Notes under the pieces: generated by a model
What the model was told of the DNA's origin: nothing
Database searches by the model: none
Seen by the model: only the letters and a program-made list of their open reading frames with translations
Assembly (NCBI GenBank): GCA_050011775.1
Contig: JBEKIL010000002.1
Coordinates: 124,001 to 188,000, forward strand
Direction: 5' to 3'
Length of the DNA: 64,000 nucleotides
DNA from: CAVZMI01 sp050011775
Lineage (GTDB): Bacteria; Bacteroidota; Ignavibacteria; UBA10030; CAVZMI01
Shown: one piece after another, positions 9,280-18,477 of the stretch
Numbering within the stretch: position 1 is the stretch's first letter
Layout of the letters: each line of letters opens with the position of its first letter
Translations under genes and position numbers: made by a program

Positions 9280-10890
9280 ATGCAGAAAAAATCAGTTTTT
9301 GTACTCATCTTTTTTGTAGCGACACTGGGTGTAATCGCCGGGCTGCATATTGATGAAGTCGTCTCAGGGGATACGACACGCGATCAGCTTCGAAAATTCA
9401 ATGACGTTCTTACATATATACAAAAGTACTATGTAGAAGATGTCGACACACAGAAACTTGTTGAATCGGCAATTCTCGGCATGTTGAATTCTCTCGACCC
9501 GCATTCGATCTATATTTCACCAGATCAACTCCAGAGGGTACAGGAGTCGTTCGAGGGGAGTTTCGAAGGGATCGGGATAGAATTCGATGTTGTGAATGAC
9601 ACACTGGTCGTTGTAGCGCCTATTGTCGGTGGACCAAGTCAGCAACTTGGAATTCTTGCCGGCGATCGTATTATCAAGATTGATAATGTGAATTCTATCG
9701 GTATTAAACGTGAGGATGTGCCGAAGAAACTTCGCGGTCCGAAAGGTACGAAAGTCACGATTACGATCGTCCGCGATGGCATCAGGGAGCCGATGGATTA
9801 CGAGATCACGCGCGATAAAATCTCGATCTATACAGTCATTGCATCGGTGATGCTTGATAAAGAGACAGGCTATGTGCGCGTCACTCAATTCTCGAAACCG
9901 ACGCACAACGAACTTATACAGGCATTGAGGAAACTAAAAGCGCAGGGAATGAATAAATTGATACTCGACCTGCGCGATAATCCGGGCGGATATCTGGAAC
10001 AGGCCTTTGAAATTGCCGATGAGTTTTTGAGCGGCGGGAAGAAAATTGTTTATACAAAGAGTCGACGAAAGGATCTCGAGTCCGAATATTATTCCTCGGG
10101 TGGTGGAGAGTTTGAAGATCTCCCGCTGATCATACTCATCAGTAATGGCTCCGCATCCGCAAGTGAAATTGTCGCCGGAGCAATTCAGGATTGGGATCGC
10201 GGGTTGATTGTCGGTGAAACGAGCTTCGGGAAGGGGCTGGTACAGCAGCAATTTCCCCTATCAGATAATTCGGCCTTCCGGATTACTACCGCACGATATT
10301 ATACGCCGAGTGGAAGACTGATTCAACGCTCATATGAAAATAAAACACGTGAACAATATCAGCTTGAGGCAGCCCAGCGTGAGGAGAGGGAAGGCGAAAA
10401 CCTTGAACACAAAGAAGAGAAGGATTCGACCAAACCCATTTTTAAAACGGCTGCAGGTCGTATAGTCTATGGAGGCGGCGGAATTACGCCGGATTATATC
10501 CTGAAGCCCGGAACATGGACATTGACGACAGGACATATATTTCGTCGAAACCTCTTCGCTCAATATATAACGAAGTATTTCGGTTCTCATGGATCAACAC
10601 TCAGGAAAGCATATGAATCGAAAGGAGTCGAGGAATTTGCACGGCGATTTGAAGTCGATCCCGATATGCTCAATGAATTTCTTTCCTATGTCAAGGCAAA
10701 CGGCGTAGAAGTAAAGGATGATGATATTAAGAAAGACGAACTCCAATTGAAGCAGCTTCTGAAAACGAACGTTGCAAAAAGTCTCTGGGGATACGATGAA
10801 GCATATTTTATCGGCGTGGAATCCGATATTCAGGTCAAGAAAGCCCGATCGCTCTTTCCCGAGGCTTCAAAAATAGCCGGTCTAAAATAA
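9280..10890 (+). CDS. S41 C-terminal processing peptidase (CtpA/Prc type)
   Basis: An N-terminal signal/anchor (SVFVLIFFVATLGVIAGLHI) is followed by the S41 N-terminal helices (NDVLTYIQKYYVEDVD), a PDZ domain (residues about 85-180, with GPSQQLGILAGDRIIKI and LRGPKGTKV), and the protease core with SNGSASASEIVAGAIQDW and SFGKGLVQQ. By alignment to the family, Ser293 and Lys318 form the Ser/Lys dyad, 25 residues apart as usual. Such enzymes trim C-termini of periplasmic or exported proteins. An extra region after residue about 380 is less conserved. AAAGGGGAA precedes the ATG. Confidence 0.92.
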   Translation: MQKKSVFVLIFFVATLGVIAGLHIDEVVSGDTTRDQLRKFNDVLTYIQKYYVEDVDTQKLVESAILGMLNSLDPHSIYISPDQLQRVQESFEGSFEGIGIEFDVVNDTLVVVAPIVGGPSQQLGILAGDRIIKIDNVNSIGIKREDVPKKLRGPKGTKVTITIVRDGIREPMDYEITRDKISIYTVIASVMLDKETGYVRVTQFSKPTHNELIQALRKLKAQGMNKLILDLRDNPGGYLEQAFEIADEFLSGGKKIVYTKSRRKDLESEYYSSGGGEFEDLPLIILISNGSASASEIVAGAIQDWDRGLIVGETSFGKGLVQQQFPLSDNSAFRITTARYYTPSGRLIQRSYENKTREQYQLEAAQREEREGENLEHKEEKDSTKPIFKTAAGRIVYGGGGITPDYILKPGTWTLTTGHIFRRNLFAQYITKYFGSHGSTLRKAYESKGVEEFARRFEVDPDMLNEFLSYVKANGVEVKDDDIKKDELQLKQLLKTNVAKSLWGYDEAYFIGVESDIQVKKARSLFPEASKIAGLK

Positions 10891-10894
10891 CCAG

Positions 10895-11782
10895 TTGCAT
10901 ATCAAAGAAAGGGTTCATAAGTTTTCAGTGAGTATTTATACCAGAGTATCCGTGTTGAAGATCACATTTCTTTGTATCATTGGCATATATATTTTTTTTG
11001 TGTCTCCCGGGGATGGAAGTTCGGCAGCGATAAATCCCACATCGGGGATTGAGTATGTGTTTGTGGGTGATACAAGTAATTATAAGGTGGGAGAAGAGTT
11101 AAATTACGAAGTAAGTTATGCGTTTTTCCACCTTGGGGAAATTAAAACGAAGATTCTCGAAGTGTTTCAGAACGATGGGACACCAAGGGTCAGGGCAATT
11201 GCGTACATCGATTCTTATTCCGGGGTTCCATTTGTTGATCTACATGCGATCTTTGAGAGCGAATTTTTTACGGCACCATCGTCAAAACACTTTGTCGGGA
11301 AGAGTAAATCTGATGAACGATGGTATTTGACGACGTATGATTTTCAATATGATAAGAAAAAAGTATTTATTGAAAAAGGATGGGAAAATAATCCACCAGA
11401 AAAACGGGATACGCTCGTCATAAAAGGTGAACCTCAGGATGGTCTTTCGCTGTACTTTTTTGCACGAGTAAATTCGGGACGGGACACACAGATGGTCGTT
11501 CCTTCATATGTCGGAGAAAAACGGACGCGAACTTACATCAAATTTTCCAAGGAAGTAACGACGACGGAAATTGATGCTGTGGAATACCCTATTAAAGTCA
11601 ACGAATTGGTTGGCGAAGCTGATTTTACGGGGATTTTCGGATTGACGGGCGGCTTCAGCGGAAAATTTAGTGCCGACGATGCCCATGTTCCGATTGTAGC
11701 AAAAATGAACGTGTTGATCGGAAAAGTCAGGATAGAGTTGAAAGGATGGAAACGGAATGGATGGCAGCCTCCTCAGGGATAA
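10895..11782 (+). CDS. DUF3108 domain exported protein
   Basis: After a hydrophobic signal segment (ITFLCIIGIYIFFVSP) the protein shows the DUF3108 pattern YKVGEELNYEVSYAFFHLGEI and a beta-rich body. Family members are predicted periplasmic or lipoprotein-like proteins of unknown role. No ATG is available; candidates are TTG 10895, GTG 10928 (with AAAGGG 15 bases upstream) and GTG 10952, so the start is uncertain. It sits four bases behind the CtpA-type protease gene and is probably cotranscribed with it. Confidence 0.78.
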   Translation: MHIKERVHKFSVSIYTRVSVLKITFLCIIGIYIFFVSPGDGSSAAINPTSGIEYVFVGDTSNYKVGEELNYEVSYAFFHLGEIKTKILEVFQNDGTPRVRAIAYIDSYSGVPFVDLHAIFESEFFTAPSSKHFVGKSKSDERWYLTTYDFQYDKKKVFIEKGWENNPPEKRDTLVIKGEPQDGLSLYFFARVNSGRDTQMVVPSYVGEKRTRTYIKFSKEVTTTEIDAVEYPIKVNELVGEADFTGIFGLTGGFSGKFSADDAHVPIVAKMNVLIGKVRIELKGWKRNGWQPPQG

Positions 11783-11985
11783 GCAAATAAAAAAGAATCG
11801 TCTTACCTTGAAAGGTAGCGCTACCGGAAATACATACGAGTATATTCATCGTCAATGGCGCTCTGATTGTCAAGGATGGTGAAAATGACAATGAAAGCGG
11901 CGTCTGGTTAAATGTAGTGGTTCAAGGCGATGTGCAGGGATGTACATACGTAATACGAACAACACTAACCGTTGAGGAGTTAACA

Positions 11986-12882
11986 ATGAAACTCCGATTC
12001 TGGGGAACCCGCGGTTCTATTCCGACACCGGGAAATGCAACCGTCAAGTATGGTGGAAACACCCCATGTGTCGAACTACGCCTCGATAATGGCCATCTGA
12101 TCATTCTCGATGCAGGGACGGGCATCCGAATGCTCGGAGATCGCTTGATAGAGACAGGTGAATCCCTTCAGGCACACCTGTTGATTAGCCACTCCCACTG
12201 GGATCATATTCAAGGATTGCCTTTTTTTAAGCCCGCTTTTATCTCAGGGAATGAGATCACGGTTGTCGGTAGTGAACCGGAAGGAATCACTCTTCATCGT
12301 ATCATCTCTGATCAGATGAATAAGATCTACTTTCCGATCCAAATCAACGAATTGAAGGCTCGGATCAATTTTCACCCTGTGGGGGAAGAGACCTTCAAGA
12401 TCCACGGGGCGAGCGTTCAGACTCTTTTTGTGAACCACCCTGCACTGGCATTGGGATATCGCATTAATTACCAGGGGAAATCACTTGTATATATCAGCGA
12501 TAACGAGCCCTTCGATCGTGAGGTGGCCCATCAAATGACGAATGTCGATGCAGCGGTTCTTCAATTGTACCAGGCCGGAAACGGTGATCCCAATAAGCGC
12601 GTTTTTGAATTTGTAAAAAATACCGACGTTCTTATTCATGACGCAACATACACGCCCGAGGAATATATCGACAAGGTAGGGTGGGGGCACTCGCACTATC
12701 TCTTTGCCCTTAAAGTCGCCCATGAGGGAGAAGTCAAGAAATTAATTCTATTCCATCACGAGCAGACCCATACTGACGAGCGTGTTGCGGATATAGAACG
12801 TAAGTGTCAGCGAGAAATTTCCAGGCGTCAATATTCGTTTCAATGTGTCGCGGCAGCCGAGGGAATGGAAATGGAATGGTAA
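11986..12882 (+). CDS. MBL-fold metallo-hydrolase
   Basis: A metallo-beta-lactamase fold hydrolase. Visible signatures are MKLRFWGTRGSIPTPG at the N-terminus, the metal-binding HSHWDHIQGLPFF, the later VYISDNEP and HDATYTPEE, and the C-terminal LILFHHEQTHTD. The N-terminus and layout resemble the 'RGSIPTPG' group that includes phosphodiesterase-like enzymes; the substrate is unknown. The open frame reaches back to 11917, but ATG 11986 has GAGGAG at 11974-11979 and begins exactly at the conserved N-terminus, so I use it. The 203-base spacer before it holds a perfect 12-base palindrome (ggtagcgctacc, 11814-11825) and nothing else I recognise. Confidence 0.9.
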   Translation: MKLRFWGTRGSIPTPGNATVKYGGNTPCVELRLDNGHLIILDAGTGIRMLGDRLIETGESLQAHLLISHSHWDHIQGLPFFKPAFISGNEITVVGSEPEGITLHRIISDQMNKIYFPIQINELKARINFHPVGEETFKIHGASVQTLFVNHPALALGYRINYQGKSLVYISDNEPFDREVAHQMTNVDAAVLQLYQAGNGDPNKRVFEFVKNTDVLIHDATYTPEEYIDKVGWGHSHYLFALKVAHEGEVKKLILFHHEQTHTDERVADIERKCQREISRRQYSFQCVAAAEGMEMEW

Positions 12883-12901
12883 GAAACCGCTTGAAGAGAA
12901 C

Positions 12902-12930
12902 TTGACATTCGCATCCTCGGTCACTATATT
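12902..12930 (+). promoter_or_regulatory. Sigma-70-like promoter for csp
   Basis: TTGACA (12902-12907), a 17-base spacer and TATATT (12925-12930). Transcription should start near 12937, some 190 bases before the cold-shock gene. Confidence 0.65.
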
Positions 12931-12936
12931 AGCACC

Positions 12937-13125
12937 ATATAAGCTGTAGAAACCAACGTATATAAGGTGTTATCTGTAGATACCGGTGCAGTACAAGCCA
13001 TGGACCTGTGATATGTATTCCCGGATAGACGAGCAATGTTGATGACCAGAACGTAATAATTCAGTTAAGGGGTCTATCGCGGGATCTGGTCATTGCCTGC
13101 CAAATTATTTAGGAGGTATCATTGT
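12937..13125 (+). promoter_or_regulatory. Long 5' leader of cold-shock gene
   Basis: About 190 untranslated bases separate the predicted start of transcription from the csp ATG, ending with a strong AGGAGG (13111-13116). Long leaders that refold with temperature are known for cspA-type mRNAs in other bacteria. I see no fixed structure here that proves this, so thermosensing is an inference from position and length. No gene fits in 12883-13125. Confidence 0.45.
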
Positions 13126-13335
13126 ATGGCAAAAGGTAAGGTCAAGTGGTTCGACGGTAAAAAGGGGTATGGTTTCATCGAGCAAGAAAGCGGTGGGGAT
13201 GTCTTTGTTCATTATACTGCCATTAAAACGGACAAAGAGTACAAGACACTTGAAGAAGGCGCCCAAGTAGAGTTTGATATCGTCGAAGGGAAGAAGGGAT
13301 TACAGGCCATAAATGTCTCACTGGTACAACAATAG
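13126..13335 (+). CDS. Cold-shock domain protein
   Basis: A 69-residue single cold-shock domain. KGKVKWFDGKKGYGFIEQ carries RNP1 (KGYGFI) and DVFVHYTAI carries RNP2, the two single-strand nucleic-acid binding motifs. CSPs act as RNA chaperones in the cytoplasm. ATG 13126 follows AGGAGG by nine bases; the in-frame upstream ATG at 13093 would add an unconserved 11-residue leader and has no ribosome-binding site. Own promoter upstream and terminator downstream make it a single-gene unit. Confidence 0.96.
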   Translation: MAKGKVKWFDGKKGYGFIEQESGGDVFVHYTAIKTDKEYKTLEEGAQVEFDIVEGKKGLQAINVSLVQQ

Positions 13336-13355
13336 GATGTGATAATTGAAATGAC

Positions 13356-13405
13356 AACCCCGATTAGCGTATCTGGTAGTGGAGACAGGCGTTAATCGGG
13401 GTTTT
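13356..13405 (+). terminator. Terminator hairpin after csp
   Basis: Bases 13356-13369 pair with 13390-13403 (14 pairs including one G-U) around a 20-base loop, followed by a short T tract. Confidence 0.7.
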
Positions 13406-13424
13406 AACTATATGGAGCAGATTC

Positions 13425-13901
13425 ATGGCATTTGAATTCAAACCTCAGGACATCAGGAAAATCGGAAAAGTACTAGGTATCGAGGCAAAGACAAAGGGGA
13501 ATAATTATCGGTTTGAAATTGAACATGCGGAATCGAAACGAAAGATCGCAATAGAAATCTATCCTGATATTCCAATCGGCGAACGCCACGGCAATTTGAT
13601 CTCGGTTTATACGTCTAATGCGCATCTCCAGCTCCATTTCTGTTCCGGATATGTCGTAAGTGAAATGCTCGGTGAAGTCACATTTATCGGTGAGAGCGAG
13701 GGAAAACTTTCTGGACTCATCATTGAGCGCATAGGCGGATGTTCACTCTACGCTAATGTAGACCGCAGCATCCTATCGGGTGATTTCACACAACTTGGAC
13801 CCGAGGTAATGCTGTCCGGGATAGCATTATCACTGACGGAAACAATCTTGCCGAATATCCACCGCCGCCGTTCACGTACAACCCGGTTAAAAAAGAAATA
13901 A
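13425..13901 (+). CDS. Conserved-looking hypothetical protein, 158 aa
   Basis: I do not recognise this family. The protein is soluble-looking, has no signal or membrane segment, mixes alpha and beta character (DIRKIGKVLGIEAKTK, RKIAIEIYPDIPIGERHGN, LQLHFCSGYVVSEMLGEVTFIG), and ends in a strongly basic tail (HRRRSRTTRLKKK) that could contact nucleic acid. It starts 20 bases past the csp terminator and is followed after one base by ybeY, so it probably shares a transcript with that rRNA-processing enzyme. A role in RNA metabolism is only a guess from that position. Confidence 0.7.
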   Translation: MAFEFKPQDIRKIGKVLGIEAKTKGNNYRFEIEHAESKRKIAIEIYPDIPIGERHGNLISVYTSNAHLQLHFCSGYVVSEMLGEVTFIGESEGKLSGLIIERIGGCSLYANVDRSILSGDFTQLGPEVMLSGIALSLTETILPNIHRRRSRTTRLKKK

Positions 13902-13902
13902 A

Positions 13903-14340
13903 ATGCCGGTTATTGTCACGAATGCACATCCTCGTCTACGATTTCCTGTCAAGGACAGTGAACGCATTGTACGTTCTGTTCTTCGTAATGAGGGAACCAG
14001 AGCGTCATCTCTCGAAATTATCTTTGTGGATCATCGAAGAACAATTATCCTCAACAAGAAATATCTTCGTCATAACCGAACAACAGATGTGATTGCCTTT
14101 TGCTATGAACGTGAACCGACGATTGACGGTGAAATATTCGTCAATCTCGACCAGGCGAAAGCGCAGAGTTTATTCTACGGTGCAAGGTTTCGCGAGGAAG
14201 TTGCTCGATTGCTTATACATGGTGTACTGCACCTTGTCGGATATGATGACATGTCGATGAAGGAACGGAATGCCATGAAGCAACGGGAAGATTTTTATCT
14301 GCACACTCTTTCGGTGTGCAGGAGAAAACGCATAATTTGA
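13903..14340 (+). CDS. ybeY: Endoribonuclease YbeY
   Basis: YbeY is a zinc-dependent endoribonuclease involved in 16S rRNA 3' maturation and ribosome quality control. The family core is visible: NKKYLRHNRTTDVIAF, GEIFVNLDQA and HGVLHLVGYDD. In the usual HxxxHxxxxxH metal triad the third His is here Asp, a change I recall as common in Bacteroidota-type YbeY, so activity is probably kept. The length of 145 residues is normal. It begins directly after the preceding hypothetical gene. Confidence 0.93.
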   Translation: MPVIVTNAHPRLRFPVKDSERIVRSVLRNEGTRASSLEIIFVDHRRTIILNKKYLRHNRTTDVIAFCYEREPTIDGEIFVNLDQAKAQSLFYGARFREEVARLLIHGVLHLVGYDDMSMKERNAMKQREDFYLHTLSVCRRKRII

Positions 14341-14415
14341 TTTTGGGGAATTATTTGTTAAATTGCGCTCACGCATGAAAGTCAGGGAATGCGATAGGAG
14401 GCAAAATATACAACA

Positions 14416-14928
14416 ATGCATGAAAGAATACTAGAACTTATTATCTATCTTATCAATGAAATTCGGGATGAAAAACAAACTGACAATACCGTGGCACACG
14501 ATGGCACCCGGCCCATCGGCGGAGTAAGTCAGTACCATAAAAGTAATATCGATGTAAATTTTCTTACGAAGAGCGGTTACACAACTGCAGAAATCAGCAC
14601 AGCATTCAGCTGGCTATTTGATCATATCACCCCGGGGGACGATCTTATTGTCGGAGTGAATTCTTCACATTCCCACCGTATCCTTCACGAAGTTGAACGA
14701 CTAGCCATTGGTAGCGAAGCTCAGGGATATCTCATCCAGCTTCGGGAGCTCGGACTCATAACGGATGATGATGTCGAAGTGGTGATTGGGCGTGTTATGA
14801 TGTCAGGTTTATCGCAGGCAGGAATCGCCGAAATCAAATCGCTTGTAGCGGCGATTCTTTTCGAGAACGACGAGTCGACCCGGTTGGCTAATCGCGTTGT
14901 GTTGAATAGTACCGATACGATACACTAA
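14416..14928 (+). CDS. DUF494 / Smg family protein
   Basis: Matches the DUF494 (Smg) family: MHERILELIIYLINEI at the N-terminus and the conserved C-terminal module LIQLRELGLITDDDVEVVIGRVM. Function is unknown. In proteobacteria the gene smg lies beside topA and here it is 11 bases upstream of topA, which supports the family call. Relative to the E. coli protein there is a low-complexity insert around residues 25-50. AGGAGG is at 14396-14401, a little far from the ATG. Confidence 0.85.
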   Translation: MHERILELIIYLINEIRDEKQTDNTVAHDGTRPIGGVSQYHKSNIDVNFLTKSGYTTAEISTAFSWLFDHITPGDDLIVGVNSSHSHRILHEVERLAIGSEAQGYLIQLRELGLITDDDVEVVIGRVMMSGLSQAGIAEIKSLVAAILFENDESTRLANRVVLNSTDTIH

Positions 14929-14939
14929 GGTGTGAACGA

Positions 14940-17198
14940 ATGGAAAAATCATTAATTATTGTTGAATCTCCCTCGAAAGCAAAAACAATAAATAAATATC
15001 TTGGAAAAAACTTTATCGTCGAAGCATCTGTTGGTCATATAAAAAATTTGCCGAAGAGTAAACTCGGCGTTGATGTCGACAACGGATACGAGCTGGTCTA
15101 TGAGACTATTAAAGGAAAAGACGATGTCATAGAGATGCTGCAGGCGCATGCGAAAAAGGCAAAGAGTGTTTTTATCGCTACAGATCCAGATCGGGAGGGA
15201 GAGGCGATTGCATGGCATATCGCCAAAGAAGTTGAACCGTACAATAAGAAAATCCATCGGGTTTTATTCCATGAAATAACGGAAACAGGCATATCCGATG
15301 CGATGAAGCATCCTCATAAAATCGACATCCACCTGGTTGATTCACAACAAGCCCGCCGTGCGATGGATCGACTTGTAGGGTACAAAGTAAGCCCATTCAT
15401 ATGGAAAACCGTATATTATGGACTTTCAGCCGGCAGGGTTCAATCGGTGGCTCTCCGTCTCATCTGCGAGCGGGAAGTCGAGATTAATTCATTTATTGCC
15501 CAGGAATATTGGTCCATTATCGGAGAATTCTCAACCGACACGGCTTCGCCCTTTCTGGCAAAACTTGCAAAGATTGCGGGGGAAGATCCGTCGATTCCCG
15601 ATGAAACAACTGTTAACGGTTATCTCACCGAGATTCGAAAGCAACAGTTTGCGATAGAATCGATTCAAAAAAAGATAGTCAAACGAAACCCGCCGCCCCC
15701 GTTTATCACGAGTACACTTCAACAGGAAGCAGCCAACAGATTGCGTTTCAGCGCAAAACGGACGATGATGCTTGCCCAAAAGCTGTACGAGGGGGTTGAT
15801 ATAGGCACTGAAGGTCCTGTCGGTCTTATTACATATATAAGAACAGATTCAACACGCTTGAGTAAGGAGGCGGTACTATCTGTCCGTGATTATATTTATA
15901 GTAATTATGGAGGAGAATATCTGCCGAAACAGGCCAGGGAGTATAAAAAAGGGAAAAGTTCGCAGGATGCTCATGAGGCTATAAGACCTACATCGATAAA
16001 ACATATCCCAAAATCGGTAAAAAAATATCTTGATAAAGAAATGTTTTCACTCTACGAGCTTATCTGGAATCGCTTTGTTGCGTCGGAAATGACCCCCGCA
16101 ACATTCGAGCAGACCAGTATCGATGTCCGTGGTGGTGAATACCTTTTTCGAGCGTCCGGTACGGTCCCTAAGTTCAGGGGATTTCTTCAGGTCTATGATG
16201 ACATACTCGAGGAAAACGGCAAATTACCTGATGATGCCGATCCAACATCGGGTATTCCTGAAAATATACATGAGGGACAGCAGAGCAGGCTGTTGAATCT
16301 TCTTCCCCGTCAGCATTTTACAAAACCGCCGGCACGATATATGGAAAGCTCGCTGGTCAAAGACCTGGAAGCCCTGGGGATAGGCCGGCCGAGCACCTAT
16401 GCTATGATCGTCAGCACGATATTGGATCGGAAATATGTCGAGCAACGCGATAGAAAACTCTACGCGACTGATCTCGGTATAGAAGTCAACGGGTTACTGG
16501 TGTCGAATTTTCCTGAAATCATTAATGTAAAATTCACGGCGAAGATGGAAGAAGAACTCGATGCGATTGCAAGTGGGAAGCGGACGTATAGGAAGGTTCT
16601 TGACGATTTTTATCACCCTTTTATTCATTCGTTGGAAAAAGTCGAAAAGCATACTCACAAGATTAAAAAGTCGCTTCAGGAGGTGACAGAAGAAGTATGC
16701 GAGTTGTGCGGAAAACCGATGATCATCAAGTGGGGGCGAAATGGCCGGTTTATGGCATGCAGCGGATACCCGGTATGCCGTAATACAAAACCGCTTGCTG
16801 CCGAGCAGGAGAAACATCAACATCTTGCGGGCATCAAATGCGAACTCTGTGGTGGCGATATGATTGTCAAGGGAGGACCGTTCGGCTCGTTTCTTGGCTG
16901 TTCAAATTATCCAAGCTGCAAAAATACAAAACCGATCTCGATGGGAATTAAATGTCCTAAATGCAAGGACGGAGATATCATCGAGCGAAAGACGAAAAGG
17001 AAGCGCACATTCTTCGGTTGCTCACGTTATCCTGAATGTGATTATGCCTCGTGGAATCGACCGGTGAATCAACAATGTCGGGAATGCAAATTCCCGTTTT
17101 TGGTACAAAAATATTCTCAGAAAAAAGGGGCATATCTTTTGTGCCCGGAATGTAAGGAAGAGTATATCAAGGAAGAGAACACGGAATCGGGAGCATAA
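14940..17198 (+). CDS. topA: DNA topoisomerase I
   Basis: Type IA topoisomerase that relaxes negative supercoils. The Toprim domain opens the protein (SLIIVESPSKAKTINKYLG, with DPDREGEAIAWHI as the metal motif). The catalytic tyrosine is Y299 in LITYIRTDSTRLS. The C-terminus carries four zinc-ribbon units in a row (CELCGKPM, CELCGGDM, CPKCKDGD, CRECKFPF), all with cysteines intact. 752 residues is typical. It is followed after three bases by a tyrosine recombinase gene, the usual topA-xer order of Firmicutes and many FCB bacteria. Confidence 0.97.
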   Translation: MEKSLIIVESPSKAKTINKYLGKNFIVEASVGHIKNLPKSKLGVDVDNGYELVYETIKGKDDVIEMLQAHAKKAKSVFIATDPDREGEAIAWHIAKEVEPYNKKIHRVLFHEITETGISDAMKHPHKIDIHLVDSQQARRAMDRLVGYKVSPFIWKTVYYGLSAGRVQSVALRLICEREVEINSFIAQEYWSIIGEFSTDTASPFLAKLAKIAGEDPSIPDETTVNGYLTEIRKQQFAIESIQKKIVKRNPPPPFITSTLQQEAANRLRFSAKRTMMLAQKLYEGVDIGTEGPVGLITYIRTDSTRLSKEAVLSVRDYIYSNYGGEYLPKQAREYKKGKSSQDAHEAIRPTSIKHIPKSVKKYLDKEMFSLYELIWNRFVASEMTPATFEQTSIDVRGGEYLFRASGTVPKFRGFLQVYDDILEENGKLPDDADPTSGIPENIHEGQQSRLLNLLPRQHFTKPPARYMESSLVKDLEALGIGRPSTYAMIVSTILDRKYVEQRDRKLYATDLGIEVNGLLVSNFPEIINVKFTAKMEEELDAIASGKRTYRKVLDDFYHPFIHSLEKVEKHTHKIKKSLQEVTEEVCELCGKPMIIKWGRNGRFMACSGYPVCRNTKPLAAEQEKHQHLAGIKCELCGGDMIVKGGPFGSFLGCSNYPSCKNTKPISMGIKCPKCKDGDIIERKTKRKRTFFGCSRYPECDYASWNRPVNQQCRECKFPFLVQKYSQKKGAYLLCPECKEEYIKEENTESGA

Positions 17199-17201
17199 AG
17201 G

Positions 17202-18113
17202 ATGTCGATAAGTTCCCATATTGAGATATACCTTTCGTCCATTTCAGGAGAACGTAAATATTCTCCTCACACGATTTCTGCATATCGTGCCGATTTGTAT
17301 CAGCTTCGTACGTTTGTAGTGAAGGAACTTCGTTCTGCAGAACTTGATATTCGACTCGTCGATAAAAAAATACTGAGGCGGTTTTTTGGCGAATTACTGG
17401 AGGAAGGAGCGGCTCGGAAAAGTGTACGTCGGAAGCTTGCTGCAGTGCGCTCGTTCTTTCGATTCCTGGTTCGGCGTGGAATTCTAGCTAGTAATCCTGC
17501 CGCGCTGTTGATTGCACCCAAGATCGAAAAGCGGCTTCCCACGTTTATCGATGAGAAAGCGATGCAGAAGCTTTTTTCACTTCAGGATACTACAACGGTA
17601 GAAGGACTACGCAATGCCGCAATTCTCGAAATGTTTTACGGAACCGGGATTCGATTGAGCGAGTTGATCGGTCTACGATTCCGTGATATAGATAACCATA
17701 ATCATACGATCAAGGTACTCGGGAAAGGGGCAAAACAACGGATTGTACCCGTAGGAGGCCCTGCATTGATGGCTATTTCCCGATACATGGATCGGCGAAT
17801 GGAACTAATGAAATCCGACACTCCTGCCGAAGATAAAGATGTACTCTTCCTAACGAAACACGGGCGTCGGATGTACCCAAAAGGGGTGAATAATATTGTC
17901 AGCCGGTTCCTCGCACAGGTTTCTGAGGTTGAACAGAAAAGTCCTCATGTCCTCCGTCACACATTTGCAACCCATATGCTCGATCGTGGTGCTGATCTTC
18001 GTGCAGTGAAGGAGCTTCTCGGACATGAAAGCCTTTCAACAACCCAGGTATACACCCATGTGACAATTGAGCGGCTTAAAAAGGCATATGCCCAGGCTCA
18101 TCCGAGAGCCTAA
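17202..18113 (+). CDS. Tyrosine recombinase XerC/XerD
   Basis: A phage-integrase-type recombinase of 303 residues. The N-terminal SAM-like DNA-binding domain (SPHTISAYRADLYQL) is followed by the catalytic domain with Arg in GTGIRLSELIGLR, Lys in GKGAKQR, His249 and Arg252 in HVLRHTF, a late His in LGHES, and nucleophile Tyr284 in TTQVYTHV. All catalytic residues are present. The context next to topA and the size suggest the housekeeping Xer enzyme that resolves chromosome dimers at dif, not a mobile-element integrase. XerC and XerD cannot be separated by eye. Confidence 0.93.
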   Translation: MSISSHIEIYLSSISGERKYSPHTISAYRADLYQLRTFVVKELRSAELDIRLVDKKILRRFFGELLEEGAARKSVRRKLAAVRSFFRFLVRRGILASNPAALLIAPKIEKRLPTFIDEKAMQKLFSLQDTTTVEGLRNAAILEMFYGTGIRLSELIGLRFRDIDNHNHTIKVLGKGAKQRIVPVGGPALMAISRYMDRRMELMKSDTPAEDKDVLFLTKHGRRMYPKGVNNIVSRFLAQVSEVEQKSPHVLRHTFATHMLDRGADLRAVKELLGHESLSTTQVYTHVTIERLKKAYAQAHPRA

Positions 18114-18144
18114 TCAGAATTTTTGTTATGAAAGGAGACGCGTC

Positions 18145-18477
18145 ATGCGTACGAAATTCACAGCCCGTCACTTTCGCGCTCATACATCCTTGAAAGAATA
18201 TGCATTGGATGCTTTGACGAGGCTGGAAAAATTCTATGACGGAATTTTCAGTGCCGAAATAATTTTGAGTTATGAAAAACCTCGTGATAGTGTCAAGGTC
18301 GCCGAAGTCAATATCTCTGTACATGATAAAACGTTGAATGCAGTGGAACACTCGAATGATTTTGTTAAATCGATCGATCAGGCTATTGATAAACTCGAAC
18401 GGCAACTGGTGAAATACAAGACGAAGCTTCACAGTCGAAAATCTCCACTTCAAGAACGGTTCTCGGAAATGCAATGA
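18145..18477 (+). CDS. hpf: Ribosome hibernation promoting factor (short HPF)
   Basis: A 110-residue HPF/RaiA protein (KFTARHFRAHTSLKEYALDA, KVAEVNISVHDKTLNAVE, IDQAIDKLERQLVKYKTKLH). It binds the 30S decoding region and helps stall ribosomes in starvation. There is no C-terminal dimerisation domain, so it is the short form. ATG 18145 has AAAGGAG seven bases upstream; the longer open frame from 18067 would run inside the xer gene and is not used. It overlaps hprK by four bases. Confidence 0.94.
   Translation: MRTKFTARHFRAHTSLKEYALDALTRLEKFYDGIFSAEIILSYEKPRDSVKVAEVNISVHDKTLNAVEHSNDFVKSIDQAIDKLERQLVKYKTKLHSRKSPLQERFSEMQ

Noticed and set aside
17202..18113. Tyrosine recombinase as the integrase of a mobile island
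   Set aside because: It sits in a housekeeping string beside topA and hpf with no att-like repeats nearby; it fits chromosomal XerC/D.
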